A DNA stretch of 39,983 nucleotides from Nitrospira sp. UW-LDO-01 (GTDB lineage Bacteria > Nitrospirota > Nitrospiria > Nitrospirales > Nitrospiraceae), in contig NIUT01000080.1 of assembly GCA_002254365.1 (NCBI GenBank), positions 1 to 39,983 on the forward strand, read 5' to 3'. The stretch's first letter is position 1. The number at the start of each line of letters is the position of its first letter. Made by a program: the position numbers and the translations under genes. Positions 8,742 through 17,305 of the stretch are shown piece by piece. The notes below the pieces were generated by a model that did not search any database, was not told the origin of the DNA, and saw only the letters and a list, made by a program, of their open reading frames with translations.

Positions 8742-10037
8742 ATGAAAGTCGAACTGCCGTTTCTTGCGGAAGGTGTCGAAGGCGGCGATGTCGTTCAAAT
8801 CTTGGTGCACGAGGGCGAGCAGGTGAGCGTAGGGCAATCGCTGATCGAGATCGAGACTGAAAAGGCCACTGTGCCTGTGCCGTCCCCAGCCGCCGGAACC
8901 GTCACGCGCCTGTTCGTACGGCAAGGCGATCACGTGACGGTCGGACAGGCGCTCATCGAGCTGGACGGATCCGCGGGTGAAACATTGAAGGCAGCACCCT
9001 TACCGCCTGAAAGACCGGCGAACAGACCAGTCCAGCAGCCGTCGCATACCGTGGCACCTAAACAGGCCGGACCAGCGGCGCCGCCTCCGGAACCGGCACA
9101 GCAGGCGCTGGAGCAGAACCCTGTCGCGGCACATCCGCCGTCCGCGGATGCCACGATCCCCGCGCCTCCGTCGGTCCGCCGGCTCGCGCGAGAATTGGGC
9201 GTACATCTTTCACAGGTCAAAGGTTCGGAAGCCGGCGGCCGGATCACCGCCGAAGACGTGAAAGCCTTTGTACGGGAACGGACCAGCCGCAGCGCTGCAC
9301 CGGATGCGGGCGGCCATCTCTTTTCCACGGTGTATGGAGCCGAACGGCGCGAGCCGCTTCCGTCGATCCGGCGGAAGATCGCCGCGAATATGACGCAAGC
9401 CTGGACAACCATTCCGCACGTTCATCAATTCCAGGATGCCGACATCACGGATCTCATGGCCCTGCATAAGCGCTATGCGCCGGAGTTTAAGAAGAAAGGC
9501 GCGACGCTGACGGTGACCAGTCTCTTCCTGAAAGCGGTAGTCCATGCGCTCAAGCTGTACCCGCAGCTGAACGCGACCATCGACCTCACCAACGGCGAAG
9601 TGATCTACAAGGACTATTACAATATCGGCGTGGCCGTCGACACCCCGGCTGGCCTGATCGTGCCGGTGGTTCACCAGGTGGACCAGAAAGACCTTCTGCA
9701 AATTTCTCTGGAGCTAGCTGATCTTGCCGAGCGAACCCGCAATCGAGAGATTAAACTGGAAGAGTTGCGTGGAGCGACGTTCACGCTCACCAATATGGGA
9801 GGGATCGGCGCCGGGCCGTTTCTGCCGATCATCAATCCGCCGCAAGTCGGCATTCTCGGCGTCGGCAAGGCGAAGATGACACCGGTGTACCGCGACGGCC
9901 AATTCGTGCCGCGCCGAGTACTGCGATTGTGCGTGGCCTATGACCATCGCCTGGTGGATGGAGCAATCGGTGCGCGCTTTACCAACGAGATCGTCAAAGT
10001 GCTGGAAGACTTTCAGGGAATGTTTTTAGGACTGTAG
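8742..10037 (+). CDS. aceF: Dihydrolipoamide acetyltransferase (PDH E2)
   Basis: The E2 core subunit has 431 residues. One lipoyl domain (about 1-75) carries the lipoylated lysine in IETEKATV (Lys41). A Pro/Ala-rich swinging linker (about 80-140) leads to a peripheral-subunit-binding domain (about 143-178: SVRRLARELGV, then GGRITAEDV). The catalytic acyltransferase domain (about 205-431) begins RKIAANMTQAWTTIPHV and ends with YDHRLVDGAIG, whose His402 and Asp406 are the active-site pair. AceF proteins of this homodimeric-E1 type may have one to three lipoyl domains; this one has a single domain. The ATG follows AAGGATAGG. It takes the acetyl group from AceE and passes it to CoA. Confidence 0.96.
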   Translation: MKVELPFLAEGVEGGDVVQILVHEGEQVSVGQSLIEIETEKATVPVPSPAAGTVTRLFVRQGDHVTVGQALIELDGSAGETLKAAPLPPERPANRPVQQPSHTVAPKQAGPAAPPPEPAQQALEQNPVAAHPPSADATIPAPPSVRRLARELGVHLSQVKGSEAGGRITAEDVKAFVRERTSRSAAPDAGGHLFSTVYGAERREPLPSIRRKIAANMTQAWTTIPHVHQFQDADITDLMALHKRYAPEFKKKGATLTVTSLFLKAVVHALKLYPQLNATIDLTNGEVIYKDYYNIGVAVDTPAGLIVPVVHQVDQKDLLQISLELADLAERTRNREIKLEELRGATFTLTNMGGIGAGPFLPIINPPQVGILGVGKAKMTPVYRDGQFVPRRVLRLCVAYDHRLVDGAIGARFTNEIVKVLEDFQGMFLGL

Positions 10038-10097
10038 GGTGACAGGACAGCGAGCCGCCCGGCGGTGCTTGCCCGGCATTCTCTAGATGAGGAATGG

Positions 10098-11513
10098 ATG
10101 GCTCCCTCTCAATATGACGTAGCGGTAATCGGCTCGGGGCCGGGCGGCTATGCCGCCGCGTTCCACGCGGCAGACCTGGGCTTGCACACCGCTCTGATCG
10201 ACGAAGATCCGCAACTGGGCGGGACATGTTTACTGCGCGGCTGCATTCCCTCCAAAGCCTTGCTGCACGCCGCCCGCTTGCTCACCGACGCGGAAGAGGC
10301 AACCGCCTGGGGTATTCATTTCGACAAGCCGCGCGTAGACCTGGAGGCATTTCGCAGCCGCGTGCAGACGATCATCGGGAAACTCACGAAAGGAGTACAG
10401 ACACTCGCAGGCAGCCGCAAGATCGATGTCATCCACGCGCGGGCATCGATCAAGGATGCGACGACCCTGCGGCTTACCGGCCCCGGCGCTCCGCCCGAAC
10501 TCTCGTTCGCTCACGCAATCCTCGCACCAGGCTCCAGACCTGTGGTTCCGGCTTCACTGCAGCTCAGTGATCCGCGCATGATGGATTCTACAAGCGCGCT
10601 CCAATTGGCGGATATTCCCGCGCGACTGCTGGTCATCGGCGGCGGATACGTCGGCCTTGAGTTAGGAACGGTCTACCAGGCCCTTGGCGCAGAGGTGACC
10701 GTGGCCGAGGCACTGCCACGCCTGTTGAATGCTGTCGATGCGGATCTCGTGCGGCCGCTCCACCAGCGCATGCAACGCCGGTTCAAAGCAATCCGATTGG
10801 ATACCATCGTCGAAAAGCTGGACGCCCAGAAAGAGGGTCTTGTTGCGACGTTCACGGATACCCAGGAGACCAGCACCGGCATCTTCGACCGCGTGCTGGT
10901 TGCCGTGGGGCGCAAACCCAATACTGAGCGGCTCGGGCTCGAACATACAAGGATCGCATTCACACCGAGCGGCTTCATTCACGTTGATCGGCAGATGCGC
11001 ACAGCCGAGCCGACGATCTTCGCCATCGGAGACGCAACGGGCGAGCCGATGCTCGCTCATAAGGCTACGCATGAAGGGTTGATCGCCGCCGAAGTCATCG
11101 CTGGACGGCAGACAGTCTTCGATGCGGCGGCGATCCCGGCCGTCGTCTTCACCGATCCTGAAATTGCCTGGTGCGGACTGACGGAAGAAGCCGCCAAGGC
11201 GTCGGGCCACGCCGTAAAGGTCGCGCGGTTCCCCTGGGCCGCCTCGGGACGCGCCATGACATTGGGCCGCACCGAAGGCCTCACCAAACTCGTGCTCGAT
11301 CCGGAATCCGGACGCATTCTCGGCGTGGGACTTTGCGGCGTGGGCGCAGGCGAGCTGATCGCCGAAGGAGTCCTTGCGGTCGAGATGGGCGCCGTCGCGG
11401 AAGACCTCGCGGCCTCGATTCATCCGCATCCGACGCTGAGCGAAACGGTCATGGAAGCGGCCGAAACGTTCCATGGATCACCGACACATCTCTTCCTGCC
11501 GAAGCGGGCATAA
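10098..11513 (+). CDS. lpdA: Dihydrolipoyl dehydrogenase (PDH E3)
   Basis: An FAD-dependent disulphide reductase of 471 residues that reoxidises the dihydrolipoyl arm of E2 with NAD+. The FAD-binding GSGPGGYAA lies at 12-20 and the redox-active pair is in GGTCLLRGCIPSK (Cys44, Cys49). The NAD-binding VIGGGYVGLELG and the FAD-contacting IFAIGDATG follow. The C-terminal HPHPTLSE provides the His-Glu dyad. The ATG at 10098, preceded by GAGGA, was preferred over an upstream TTG at 10065 because the family begins close to the FAD motif. It sits 60 bases after aceF and ends one base before the likely lplA start. Confidence 0.95.
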   Translation: MAPSQYDVAVIGSGPGGYAAAFHAADLGLHTALIDEDPQLGGTCLLRGCIPSKALLHAARLLTDAEEATAWGIHFDKPRVDLEAFRSRVQTIIGKLTKGVQTLAGSRKIDVIHARASIKDATTLRLTGPGAPPELSFAHAILAPGSRPVVPASLQLSDPRMMDSTSALQLADIPARLLVIGGGYVGLELGTVYQALGAEVTVAEALPRLLNAVDADLVRPLHQRMQRRFKAIRLDTIVEKLDAQKEGLVATFTDTQETSTGIFDRVLVAVGRKPNTERLGLEHTRIAFTPSGFIHVDRQMRTAEPTIFAIGDATGEPMLAHKATHEGLIAAEVIAGRQTVFDAAAIPAVVFTDPEIAWCGLTEEAAKASGHAVKVARFPWAASGRAMTLGRTEGLTKLVLDPESGRILGVGLCGVGAGELIAEGVLAVEMGAVAEDLAASIHPHPTLSETVMEAAETFHGSPTHLFLPKRA

Positions 11514-11514
11514 C

Positions 11515-12246
11515 GTGCCGGCGCTCCGCTTGATCGATCTCACCCTCCCCCTTCCTGAAGAGAATCTTGCGCTCGATGAGGCATTGCTGGAGGAAGTAGA
11601 TGATCAGGGCGGGCATCCTATCCTTCGGTTTTGGGAGAGCGACCGTCTCTTCGTCGTGTTGGGCCGCGCCTCACGAGCGGCAGAGGATGTCGATCTCGCT
11701 GCCTGTGACAAAGCCGGTGTGCGAATCCTTCGACGTGCCAGCGGCGGAGGAACCGTCTTGCAGGGACCAGGATGCCTCTCCTATGCCTTTGTGTTTCCGC
11801 TCGATTCACATCCTGACCTCGCGAACATTCGCACCACCAATCGTTTTATCCTGGAACGGATCGCCACAGCGCTCCACGCCTGGGAGCCGACCACGAGCTT
11901 CCAAGGGATCAGCGACCTCGCCATCGGCACCATGAAAATTTCCGGCAACGCGCAGCGACGTACCAGAAAATCGCTGCTCTTTCACGGAACCATCCTCCAC
12001 GGCATGGGAGCGGATCTCGTCGCGCAATACCTCCGGCACCCCTCGCGACAGCCGGACTACCGAATGGACCGACCTCACAGCACATTCCTGCGGACAATCA
12101 ACGTTCCTCCGCAAGCCATTAAACAAGCCATGGCTTCCGCATGGAATGCGAAGGCGACAGACTCCGGCTGGCCCGTAGCCCGCATGCCCCACGCCGTCGA
12201 GTCCGTTCTTGCGCGAAGCCGGGAAGAGCCGCCGAGCATCTCGTAA
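11515..12246 (+). CDS. lplA: Lipoate-protein ligase A family protein
   Basis: A BPL/LplA/LipB-fold ligase of about 243 residues that attaches lipoate or octanoate to E2-type lipoyl domains. Recognisable motifs are NLALDEALLEEV near the start, RRASGGGTVLQGPGCLSY (about 73-90, lipoyl-AMP binding loop), and DLAIGTMKISGNAQRR followed by SLLFHGTIL. The GTG at 11515 lies one base after the lpdA stop; an in-frame ATG at 11473 would overlap lpdA by 41 bases and add residues unlike the family. Placement directly behind aceE-aceF-lpdA suggests it modifies AceF. It lacks the long C-terminal accessory domain of E. coli LplA, so it resembles short LplA/octanoyl-transferase forms, and the exact substrate is uncertain. 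Confidence 0.88.
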   Translation: MPALRLIDLTLPLPEENLALDEALLEEVDDQGGHPILRFWESDRLFVVLGRASRAAEDVDLAACDKAGVRILRRASGGGTVLQGPGCLSYAFVFPLDSHPDLANIRTTNRFILERIATALHAWEPTTSFQGISDLAIGTMKISGNAQRRTRKSLLFHGTILHGMGADLVAQYLRHPSRQPDYRMDRPHSTFLRTINVPPQAIKQAMASAWNAKATDSGWPVARMPHAVESVLARSREEPPSIS

Positions 12247-12678
12247 ACACATCCAACCGCTGTCAGCGTCCTTGACCACTGGATTGATGGTTTGGGCACA
12301 TCCGTTCCACATTGGACGGGAGGCCGGCGATCAGGTTGAGCAACCAGATACACCTGGTTTTGACTCAACAACCGAAAGCCGGATCCGGAATCGACACCAG
12401 TGAAATGAGCTCTCTGAACCGCTCGCTTCCTCGATCCAGCTTTCGCGAAGAGAAGGGACTGAATCATAATCTCAGCACGATGCAAAGTTTGCACGCTTCT
12501 CCCGAATTGGAGTCTAGGACCTTGTAGTTTCGTGATCGCTATTCATCAAACCTCTGAATAATCGAGCCGATATCGTGTCGGTTTCGCAGGGCATACAAGT
12601 TGCGTGGGAAATCTCGTTAGAGCGTACGGGCTCGCCAATTTGGGGAAACCTTCTTACAACCGAACACGGGAAAACAAC
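12247..12678. other. 432-base gap after the PDH cluster
   Basis: No frame here has family-like sequence or a good ribosome-binding site. I looked for a terminator for the aceE-lplA unit and found no GC-rich hairpin followed by a T-run. Promoter signals for the small zinc-ribbon gene are expected in the last 100 bases but could not be defined. Confidence 0.35.
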
Positions 12679-12846
12679 GTGGACGTGGAACCTCCGGACA
12701 ATCTGTGTGAGTCTTGCGGTTGTCCGACACCTCGGCTTGTCTTCGACGAGGTACACAAGCTGCTTCTCTGTGGGCGATGCCTCGAAAAGCGACCATTTCG
12801 AGAAGACCGGAGCCAGCTGCTGAAATCAGAAACGTTCTGGATCTGA
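12679..12846 (+). CDS. Tiny zinc-ribbon protein 1
   Basis: A 55-residue protein, from a GTG at 12679. It holds CESC near residue 10, then 17 residues, then CGRC, a probable four-cysteine zinc ribbon, followed by a charged tail (EKRPFREDRSQLLK). The upstream part of this frame (from 12604) is not family-like, so the short form is preferred. The ribosome-binding site is only a weak GGGAAAA. The gene 270 bases downstream encodes a second ribbon with exactly the same CxxC-x17-CxxC spacing, which supports both being real. Function is unknown; small ribbons like this often bind nucleic acid or a protein partner. Confidence 0.5.
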   Translation: MDVEPPDNLCESCGCPTPRLVFDEVHKLLLCGRCLEKRPFREDRSQLLKSETFWI

Positions 12847-13117
12847 GATGGAAGACTTACGCAGGGCTGCGCTTCCCAGGCCACACTGGTCCGCTATCGA
12901 CAGAGAGCCCAGGAGGATGCAAGCTCCGACAGAGAACCCCGCACTCTCCCCGAGAGTCGATGGCCAGGTCGTGAATGGGACGTGCGGATCGTCATAAGTG
13001 GTCGTATCCCGATAAGAACTGGAAGGACACGTCTTGAGCACCCAAATCATCGCTCGGAAATCGATTACAACCAGATCGATGGTCAGTTATTGAATACAAC
13101 GTAGAGGAGGTCCAATC
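12847..13117. other. Gap between the two zinc-ribbon genes with a strong ribosome-binding site at its end
   Basis: No gene is supported. A minus-strand frame at 12826-13050 is open but has no good start and overlaps the first ribbon gene. At 13104-13110 GAGGAGG lies 7 bases before the GTG at 13118, a near-ideal Shine-Dalgarno that fixes the start of the second zinc-ribbon gene. Confidence 0.5.
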
Positions 13118-13306
13118 GTGGAACAGTCAATCGGTGAATTACATGTTGGCCAAAGCCCCATCGTCGGGTACTGTGATCGTTGCGCACGGCGGGCCTCGAA
13201 GCTCCTATGCGACGACCTGACGTGGCAGGAGCTCTGTCAGGAATGTTGGGAGCGGTTGAAACGAAAACGAGAATTGGCTTGTAGTTCTGCGGCACTGAAT
13301 CGGTAA
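13118..13306 (+). CDS. Tiny zinc-ribbon protein 2
   Basis: A 62-residue protein starting at GTG after a near-perfect GAGGAGG. CDRC near residue 19 and CQEC are separated by 17 residues, the same spacing as in the preceding small gene, giving a four-cysteine zinc site. A basic segment (ERLKRKREL) follows. The two proteins share little besides this framework and a DxL-type core, so they may be diverged duplicates. It lies 237 bases upstream of a two-component pair. Function cannot be assigned. Confidence 0.68.
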   Translation: MEQSIGELHVGQSPIVGYCDRCARRASKLLCDDLTWQELCQECWERLKRKRELACSSAALNR

Positions 13307-13543
13307 AAAAACCGTCCGGCGGCTGACAGAAATCTTCGAGGTTCTTGTGCCGGAGAGAATCGGGTGTGTGACAGGTGCTGTCCCGAATGCTCTGCTGCCC
13401 TGCTCGAACCATTGACTTCAACGGTTGTTCATCCGTTATTTTCCCATCGGTTGGTCGGATTTTATCTGCGCTTTGTAGGGCTCGGTGCAGCGGCCAGCTC
13501 GAGCATGGTAGCATAAAGGGCACACGCACCTTCTGACGTTTCA

Positions 13544-14941
13544 ATGTTCAGACCCATTCCAGAAACCACGCTCTTCCGACGGATTCCCTATCGGTTGATC
13601 GCGTCCGTGCTCCTACTCCTCGCCTTGGTCGTATCCGTCATGTTGCTCGTCAGCCTCGAACGAGAAAAACTCTTGCTCCGAGGATTTACCGAAGGGGCGA
13701 AGGCTCCGACAGAACTCTTCCAGGCCCTCTGGCAATCGCGCAACGATCTGATCATCGAGACTCTTCTCGGCTTCCTCGTCAGTGCGATCGGGATCGCGGC
13801 GGTCATGACGTTTCTTCACTATGACGCCACGCGAAGGACCCTGGAAGAAGTCAAGGAACTCGCGCGGAACATTCTCCAGGGCATCCCCACGGGTGTGCTC
13901 ACGGTGAATCAGGAAGGACTCGTCAGCGCGATGAATCCCGCAGCTGAGGTGGTATTGAATCGCGTCTCACCGAGCTTGCTGGGGAACAGCTATGACGCGA
14001 TATTCCTCGAAGCAGACCCGATCCGACAGGCTCTCGACGAGGCGTTGAGAGCGCACCGGCATGTCAGTCAGAAGGACGTCCTCTATGAGCGCAAGGACCT
14101 CCCCCCGAGGACCATTCGCGTGAGTACAGCGGAACTGACCGGGGATGATAAGAAGGCTGCGGGCGTGATTCTGCAGGTGCAGGACGTCACCGAATGGCTC
14201 GGCCTTGAACAGCGAGTCCGGGTCGCAGAAAAGTTAGCGGCGTTGCACACGCTGTCCGCAGGGGTGGCGCATGAGCTGCGCAATCCCTTAAGTGCCATCG
14301 ATCTAAATTTGCATCTCCTGGAGGAAGAACTCAAGGAGAAGGGAACGCCAGGACCACGGGGTTGGCAATACCTCCACGTCTTGAATGCGGAATGCCGCCG
14401 TCTGTCTGGAATTCTGGACAACTTTATGAGGTTCGCGCGCCCAGGCGCGGTAGGCCTGCACGATATCAACGTCCACGCACTGATCGAACACATCATGGCC
14501 TTGATGCAGTTTGAGGCAGAGGAACGTCATGTTCTGCTTGACCATACCGTGGGAAAGGATTTGCCGGCGGTGCTGGGTGACGAGACCCAAATCAGCCAAG
14601 TCTTGGTGAACATCATTGTGAATGCGTTTCATGCCATGCCGAACGGTGGGCGCTGTCATATCGCGGCGATACGACGGGAGGCGGACGGGAAATCGTGGGT
14701 GGAAATCGCGGTGGAGGACAGCGGCGTCGGAATTCCTCAGAAGGAGCTTCCCCGATTATTTGAACCTTTTTACACAACCAAGTCGAGCGGGACCGGACTC
14801 GGTCTTGCCATCGCGTACCGAATTATGCAGGATCATGGCGGCACGATTCAGGTATCGAGCGTACCCGGAAGTGGAACGATGGTGGTGACACGATTTCCCC
14901 TGACAAGTGATCACCCAGACCACGTGGGAGTGGGATCATGA
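13544..14941 (+). CDS. NtrB-like membrane sensor histidine kinase with PAS domain
   Basis: A sensor kinase of 465 residues. Two membrane helices (about 18-37 and 71-91) enclose a short periplasmic loop. A PAS domain follows (about 103-215: ILQGIPTGVLTVNQEG, NPAAEVVLNR), then the HisKA helix with the phosphorylated His243 in AGVAHELRNPLSAI. The ATPase part has an N box (VNIIVNAFHAMPNGG), DSGVGIP, a LFEPFYTTK F box and GTGLGLAIAYR. It overlaps the downstream regulator gene by four bases (ATGA), so the two are a cognate pair. The signal is unknown; with such a small external loop the PAS domain is the likely sensor. Confidence 0.93.
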   Translation: MFRPIPETTLFRRIPYRLIASVLLLLALVVSVMLLVSLEREKLLLRGFTEGAKAPTELFQALWQSRNDLIIETLLGFLVSAIGIAAVMTFLHYDATRRTLEEVKELARNILQGIPTGVLTVNQEGLVSAMNPAAEVVLNRVSPSLLGNSYDAIFLEADPIRQALDEALRAHRHVSQKDVLYERKDLPPRTIRVSTAELTGDDKKAAGVILQVQDVTEWLGLEQRVRVAEKLAALHTLSAGVAHELRNPLSAIDLNLHLLEEELKEKGTPGPRGWQYLHVLNAECRRLSGILDNFMRFARPGAVGLHDINVHALIEHIMALMQFEAEERHVLLDHTVGKDLPAVLGDETQISQVLVNIIVNAFHAMPNGGRCHIAAIRREADGKSWVEIAVEDSGVGIPQKELPRLFEPFYTTKSSGTGLGLAIAYRIMQDHGGTIQVSSVPGSGTMVVTRFPLTSDHPDHVGVGS

Positions 14942-16296
14942 CGCAAGCCGCGCATATTCTCATCGTGGACGATGAAGTGAATATTCGTAGTGCGCTGGTG
15001 ACGATGTTGGAGAAAAAAGGCTATCACGTTGCCGGAAGAGGGACAGGGGAAGAAGCGTTGCAGCTTCTCGAGGAAGTCCGGATGGATCTGGTGATCACCG
15101 ACCTGAGGATGCCCGGGATCGGCGGGATAGAATTCCTCCGTCGAGTCAAGGGTCAATGGCCCGACACGGTCGTCGTAATCATGACGGCGTACGGGTCGAT
15201 CGATACGGCGGTGGAAGCAATGCGGCTGGGAGCCTACGACTATCTGACCAAACCGGTCGACCGTGAGCGGCTTCCGGTCGTGGTAGCCAAAGCGCTCGAG
15301 CACCATGCCTTGGCCTTTGAGAACAAGCGCCTCCGCGACCGTCTCGACACACGGTCACGATTCGAGCAGATGAGCGGCGAGAGTCCGGCCATGCAACGAG
15401 TCTATAGCCTGGTGGAGATGGTGGCAGACCGCGATGTGACCGTCCTGCTCACAGGGGAAAGCGGAACCGGCAAGGAACTGGTCGCACGCGCGATCCACCA
15501 CAAGAGTCTGAGGGCCGATGGGCCGTTCATTACCGTCAATTGCGGGGCCTTACCGGAGAATCTTTTCGAGAGCGAGTTATTCGGGTATGAGAAGGGCGCG
15601 TTCACCGGCGCCATGACAACGAAGGTGGGGCGGTTCGAACTGGCAGACGGCGGCACCCTGCTGCTGGACGAAGTCGGCGAACTCTCCCTCAAGTCCCAAG
15701 TTGATTTCCTGCGTGTACTGGAAACGAAAGAATTCAGGCGCTTGGGGGGAACCAAGTTGATCAAAGTCGATGCGAGAATCATCGCCGCCACGAATCGCAA
15801 TTTGGCTGAAGCGGTGAAGCAGGGGGATTTTCGAGAAGATCTCTATTATCGGCTGAACGTCGTGCCTCTCCATCTTCCGCCGCTCCGTGAACGAGGGGAC
15901 GACATCCCGCTGCTCGTGACACGGTTTCTGGAAGAATGTTGCGCGCAACATCAACGAAAACCCAAGGAGATTTCTCGGGAGGCCATGCGACTACTTCGAT
16001 TGTATGCTTGGCCCGGTAACATTCGCCAGCTGAGAAACCTGATGGAGCGGTTGGTGGTCACCGTGCCGGACACAACGATTCAACCGATGCACCTTCCCGA
16101 AGAAATCCAGATCAGTAAGGAAGAGCACCGCACCATGATGGTGACGCTCGGAACGCCGATTGAGCAGATCGAGCGAGACGTGATCAGTCGAACCTTAAAG
16201 GAAGTCACCAACCATCGAGAACAGGCCGCAAAGCTGTTAGGGATCAGCTTGAGAACCCTCCAATATAAAATCAAAGAATACGGCATTCGCGACTGA
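14938..16296 (+). CDS. NtrC-family sigma-54-dependent response regulator
   Basis: A 452-residue enhancer-binding protein. The receiver domain (1-120) has the acidic pair Asp11-Asp12, phosphoacceptor Asp55 in VITDLRMPG and Lys105 in YLTKPVD. The AAA+ domain (about 142-375) has Walker A GESGTGKE (173-180), the sigma-54-contacting GAFTGA (220-225) and Walker B LLLDE (241-245). The C-terminus is a Fis-type helix-turn-helix (NHREQAAKLLGISLRTLQYK). It should activate sigma-54 promoters when phosphorylated by the overlapping kinase. I searched the window for TGGCAC-N5-TTGC sites and found none convincing, so its targets are unknown. The Hyf-like operon 2.2 kb downstream is one candidate. Confidence 0.95.
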   Translation: MTQAAHILIVDDEVNIRSALVTMLEKKGYHVAGRGTGEEALQLLEEVRMDLVITDLRMPGIGGIEFLRRVKGQWPDTVVVIMTAYGSIDTAVEAMRLGAYDYLTKPVDRERLPVVVAKALEHHALAFENKRLRDRLDTRSRFEQMSGESPAMQRVYSLVEMVADRDVTVLLTGESGTGKELVARAIHHKSLRADGPFITVNCGALPENLFESELFGYEKGAFTGAMTTKVGRFELADGGTLLLDEVGELSLKSQVDFLRVLETKEFRRLGGTKLIKVDARIIAATNRNLAEAVKQGDFREDLYYRLNVVPLHLPPLRERGDDIPLLVTRFLEECCAQHQRKPKEISREAMRLLRLYAWPGNIRQLRNLMERLVVTVPDTTIQPMHLPEEIQISKEEHRTMMVTLGTPIEQIERDVISRTLKEVTNHREQAAKLLGISLRTLQYKIKEYGIRD

Positions 16297-16492
16297 GGGT
16301 TCTCGCCCCTAGTCTCGTCTTACTGAACACCAACGCCCCAACTGAGTAGCGATTCATTCGTCCTGCATCGATATGACAGGCCTCAGAACTCATGCCACAG
16401 GCGCAAGAACTGCACCCATAATCGCCCCAGAACAGCTTAACTCTGCAATTCTTGCACGAAGGAGTTTTCGGCAAGAGAGATGATGTCCCCAC
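16271..16492 (-). CDS. Possible small cysteine-rich zinc-binding protein
   Basis: A minus-strand frame of 73 codons whose translation contains CKNC, 11 residues, then CSSCAC and a later Cys-His, a zinc-ribbon-like arrangement. The annotated start (GTG at 16492) lacks a ribosome-binding site. In another frame an ATG preceded by GAGGGG (near 16511) reads MVFVMKSGDIISLAENS and runs into the same place, so a frameshifted gene is possible. Its last 26 bases overlap the end of the NtrC-like gene tail to tail. It could also be a chance frame. Confidence 0.27.
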   Translation of the reverse strand: MGTSSLLPKTPSCKNCRVKLFWGDYGCSSCACGMSSEACHIDAGRMNRYSVGALVFSKTRLGARTLSRECRIL

Positions 16493-16627
16493 TCTTCATC
16501 ACGAAAACCATAACCCCTCGATAGATTACATTTTCGAGTAATAATCCTGTGCCTGTTCCACAGCGGCATTATCCCTGCAAGAGCTTGGATGTGTGGAGGT
16601 CATGTGGCGATAAGATATGGTTTCGTC
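16297..16627. other. 331-base gap after the NtrC-like gene
   Basis: Apart from the doubtful cysteine-rich minus-strand frame (16271-16492), nothing is supported. A weak hairpin candidate, GGGTTCTCGCCC, lies about 6 bases after the regulator stop but lacks a T-run. Confidence 0.3.
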
Positions 16628-17305
16628 ATGAAGTGGAGAGGCTTCCGTCAGCTTCCCATCACATTCGTGGCAACGGCCCTCATGGGGGCGCTCACCGGTT
16701 GTGCGCAACCGCCTATCGAACAACTTGCGGCCGCCAAGAAAGCGGTGGAGTCGGCGCAGGCCGCCGGGGCAGCAGAGTATGCAAGTGAGGGCCTTGCCAA
16801 ACTGGAACGAGAATTCGCCTTGGCGAAAGAGGAATTTACAGGACAAGAACACGTCTTCTCAATAGTTCAATCTTTTTCCGACGCAGAAGAATTGTTGATC
16901 AAGGTGCGGGAAGATGCCAGGCAGGTTGAGGCCACCGCGGTTCAAAACAAGGAAATGGCCAAAGCTGCAGCTCAGGCCATGGAGCAAGAGGCCAAGCAGA
17001 TCTTAGCCTCGGCAAAGAGATTCATGTCGCACAGACCGATTGGACCGGCACGGGCTTCAAGGACAATCATCGAGCAGGAACTCACCGGCTTAGAGAAGCG
17101 TCTTCGTGCGGTGGGTCAATTGATCGAACACGAGGATTATCTCGATGCGGAAATGCAAGCCAGGATATTGAAGGAGAACGGTCTGGCGGTTTCCGAGCAA
17201 ATCCAACAGCTCTCCCCAAAGACCACGGGTGTACTAAGCCGGGTGAGGCAGAGATCGCGACAAGGGAAAAGTGAAGGAGCCGGGAACCATGTCCCAAGTT
17301 CGTGA
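16628..17305 (+). CDS. DUF4398-like coiled-coil lipoprotein
   Basis: A predicted lipoprotein of about 225 residues. The signal peptide (FVATALMGALTGC) ends in an LTGC lipobox. The first mature segment, LAAAKKAVESAQAAGAAEYA, followed by LAKLEREFALAKEEF, matches the DUF4398 pattern of Ala-rich helices. The rest is helical with a long AAAQAMEQEAKQILASAKRF coil. Such proteins are thought to sit in the periplasm on the outer membrane, sometimes with OmpA-like partners; none is seen here. The ATG at 16628 is preferred over an upstream start at 16589 because it puts the lipobox at a normal distance. Its 3' end overlaps the next small gene by 17 bases. Confidence 0.8.
   Translation: MKWRGFRQLPITFVATALMGALTGCAQPPIEQLAAAKKAVESAQAAGAAEYASEGLAKLEREFALAKEEFTGQEHVFSIVQSFSDAEELLIKVREDARQVEATAVQNKEMAKAAAQAMEQEAKQILASAKRFMSHRPIGPARASRTIIEQELTGLEKRLRAVGQLIEHEDYLDAEMQARILKENGLAVSEQIQQLSPKTTGVLSRVRQRSRQGKSEGAGNHVPSS

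Noticed and set aside
10662-11474. Minus-strand frame of 270 codons opposite lpdA
   Set aside because: It is antisense to conserved NAD-binding and dimerisation sequence and has no recognisable motif.
13307-13543. Terminator after the second zinc-ribbon gene
   Set aside because: An A-run and a GC-rich stretch are present but in the wrong order for the plus strand; the short GACAG-GTG-CTGTC stem has no T-run.
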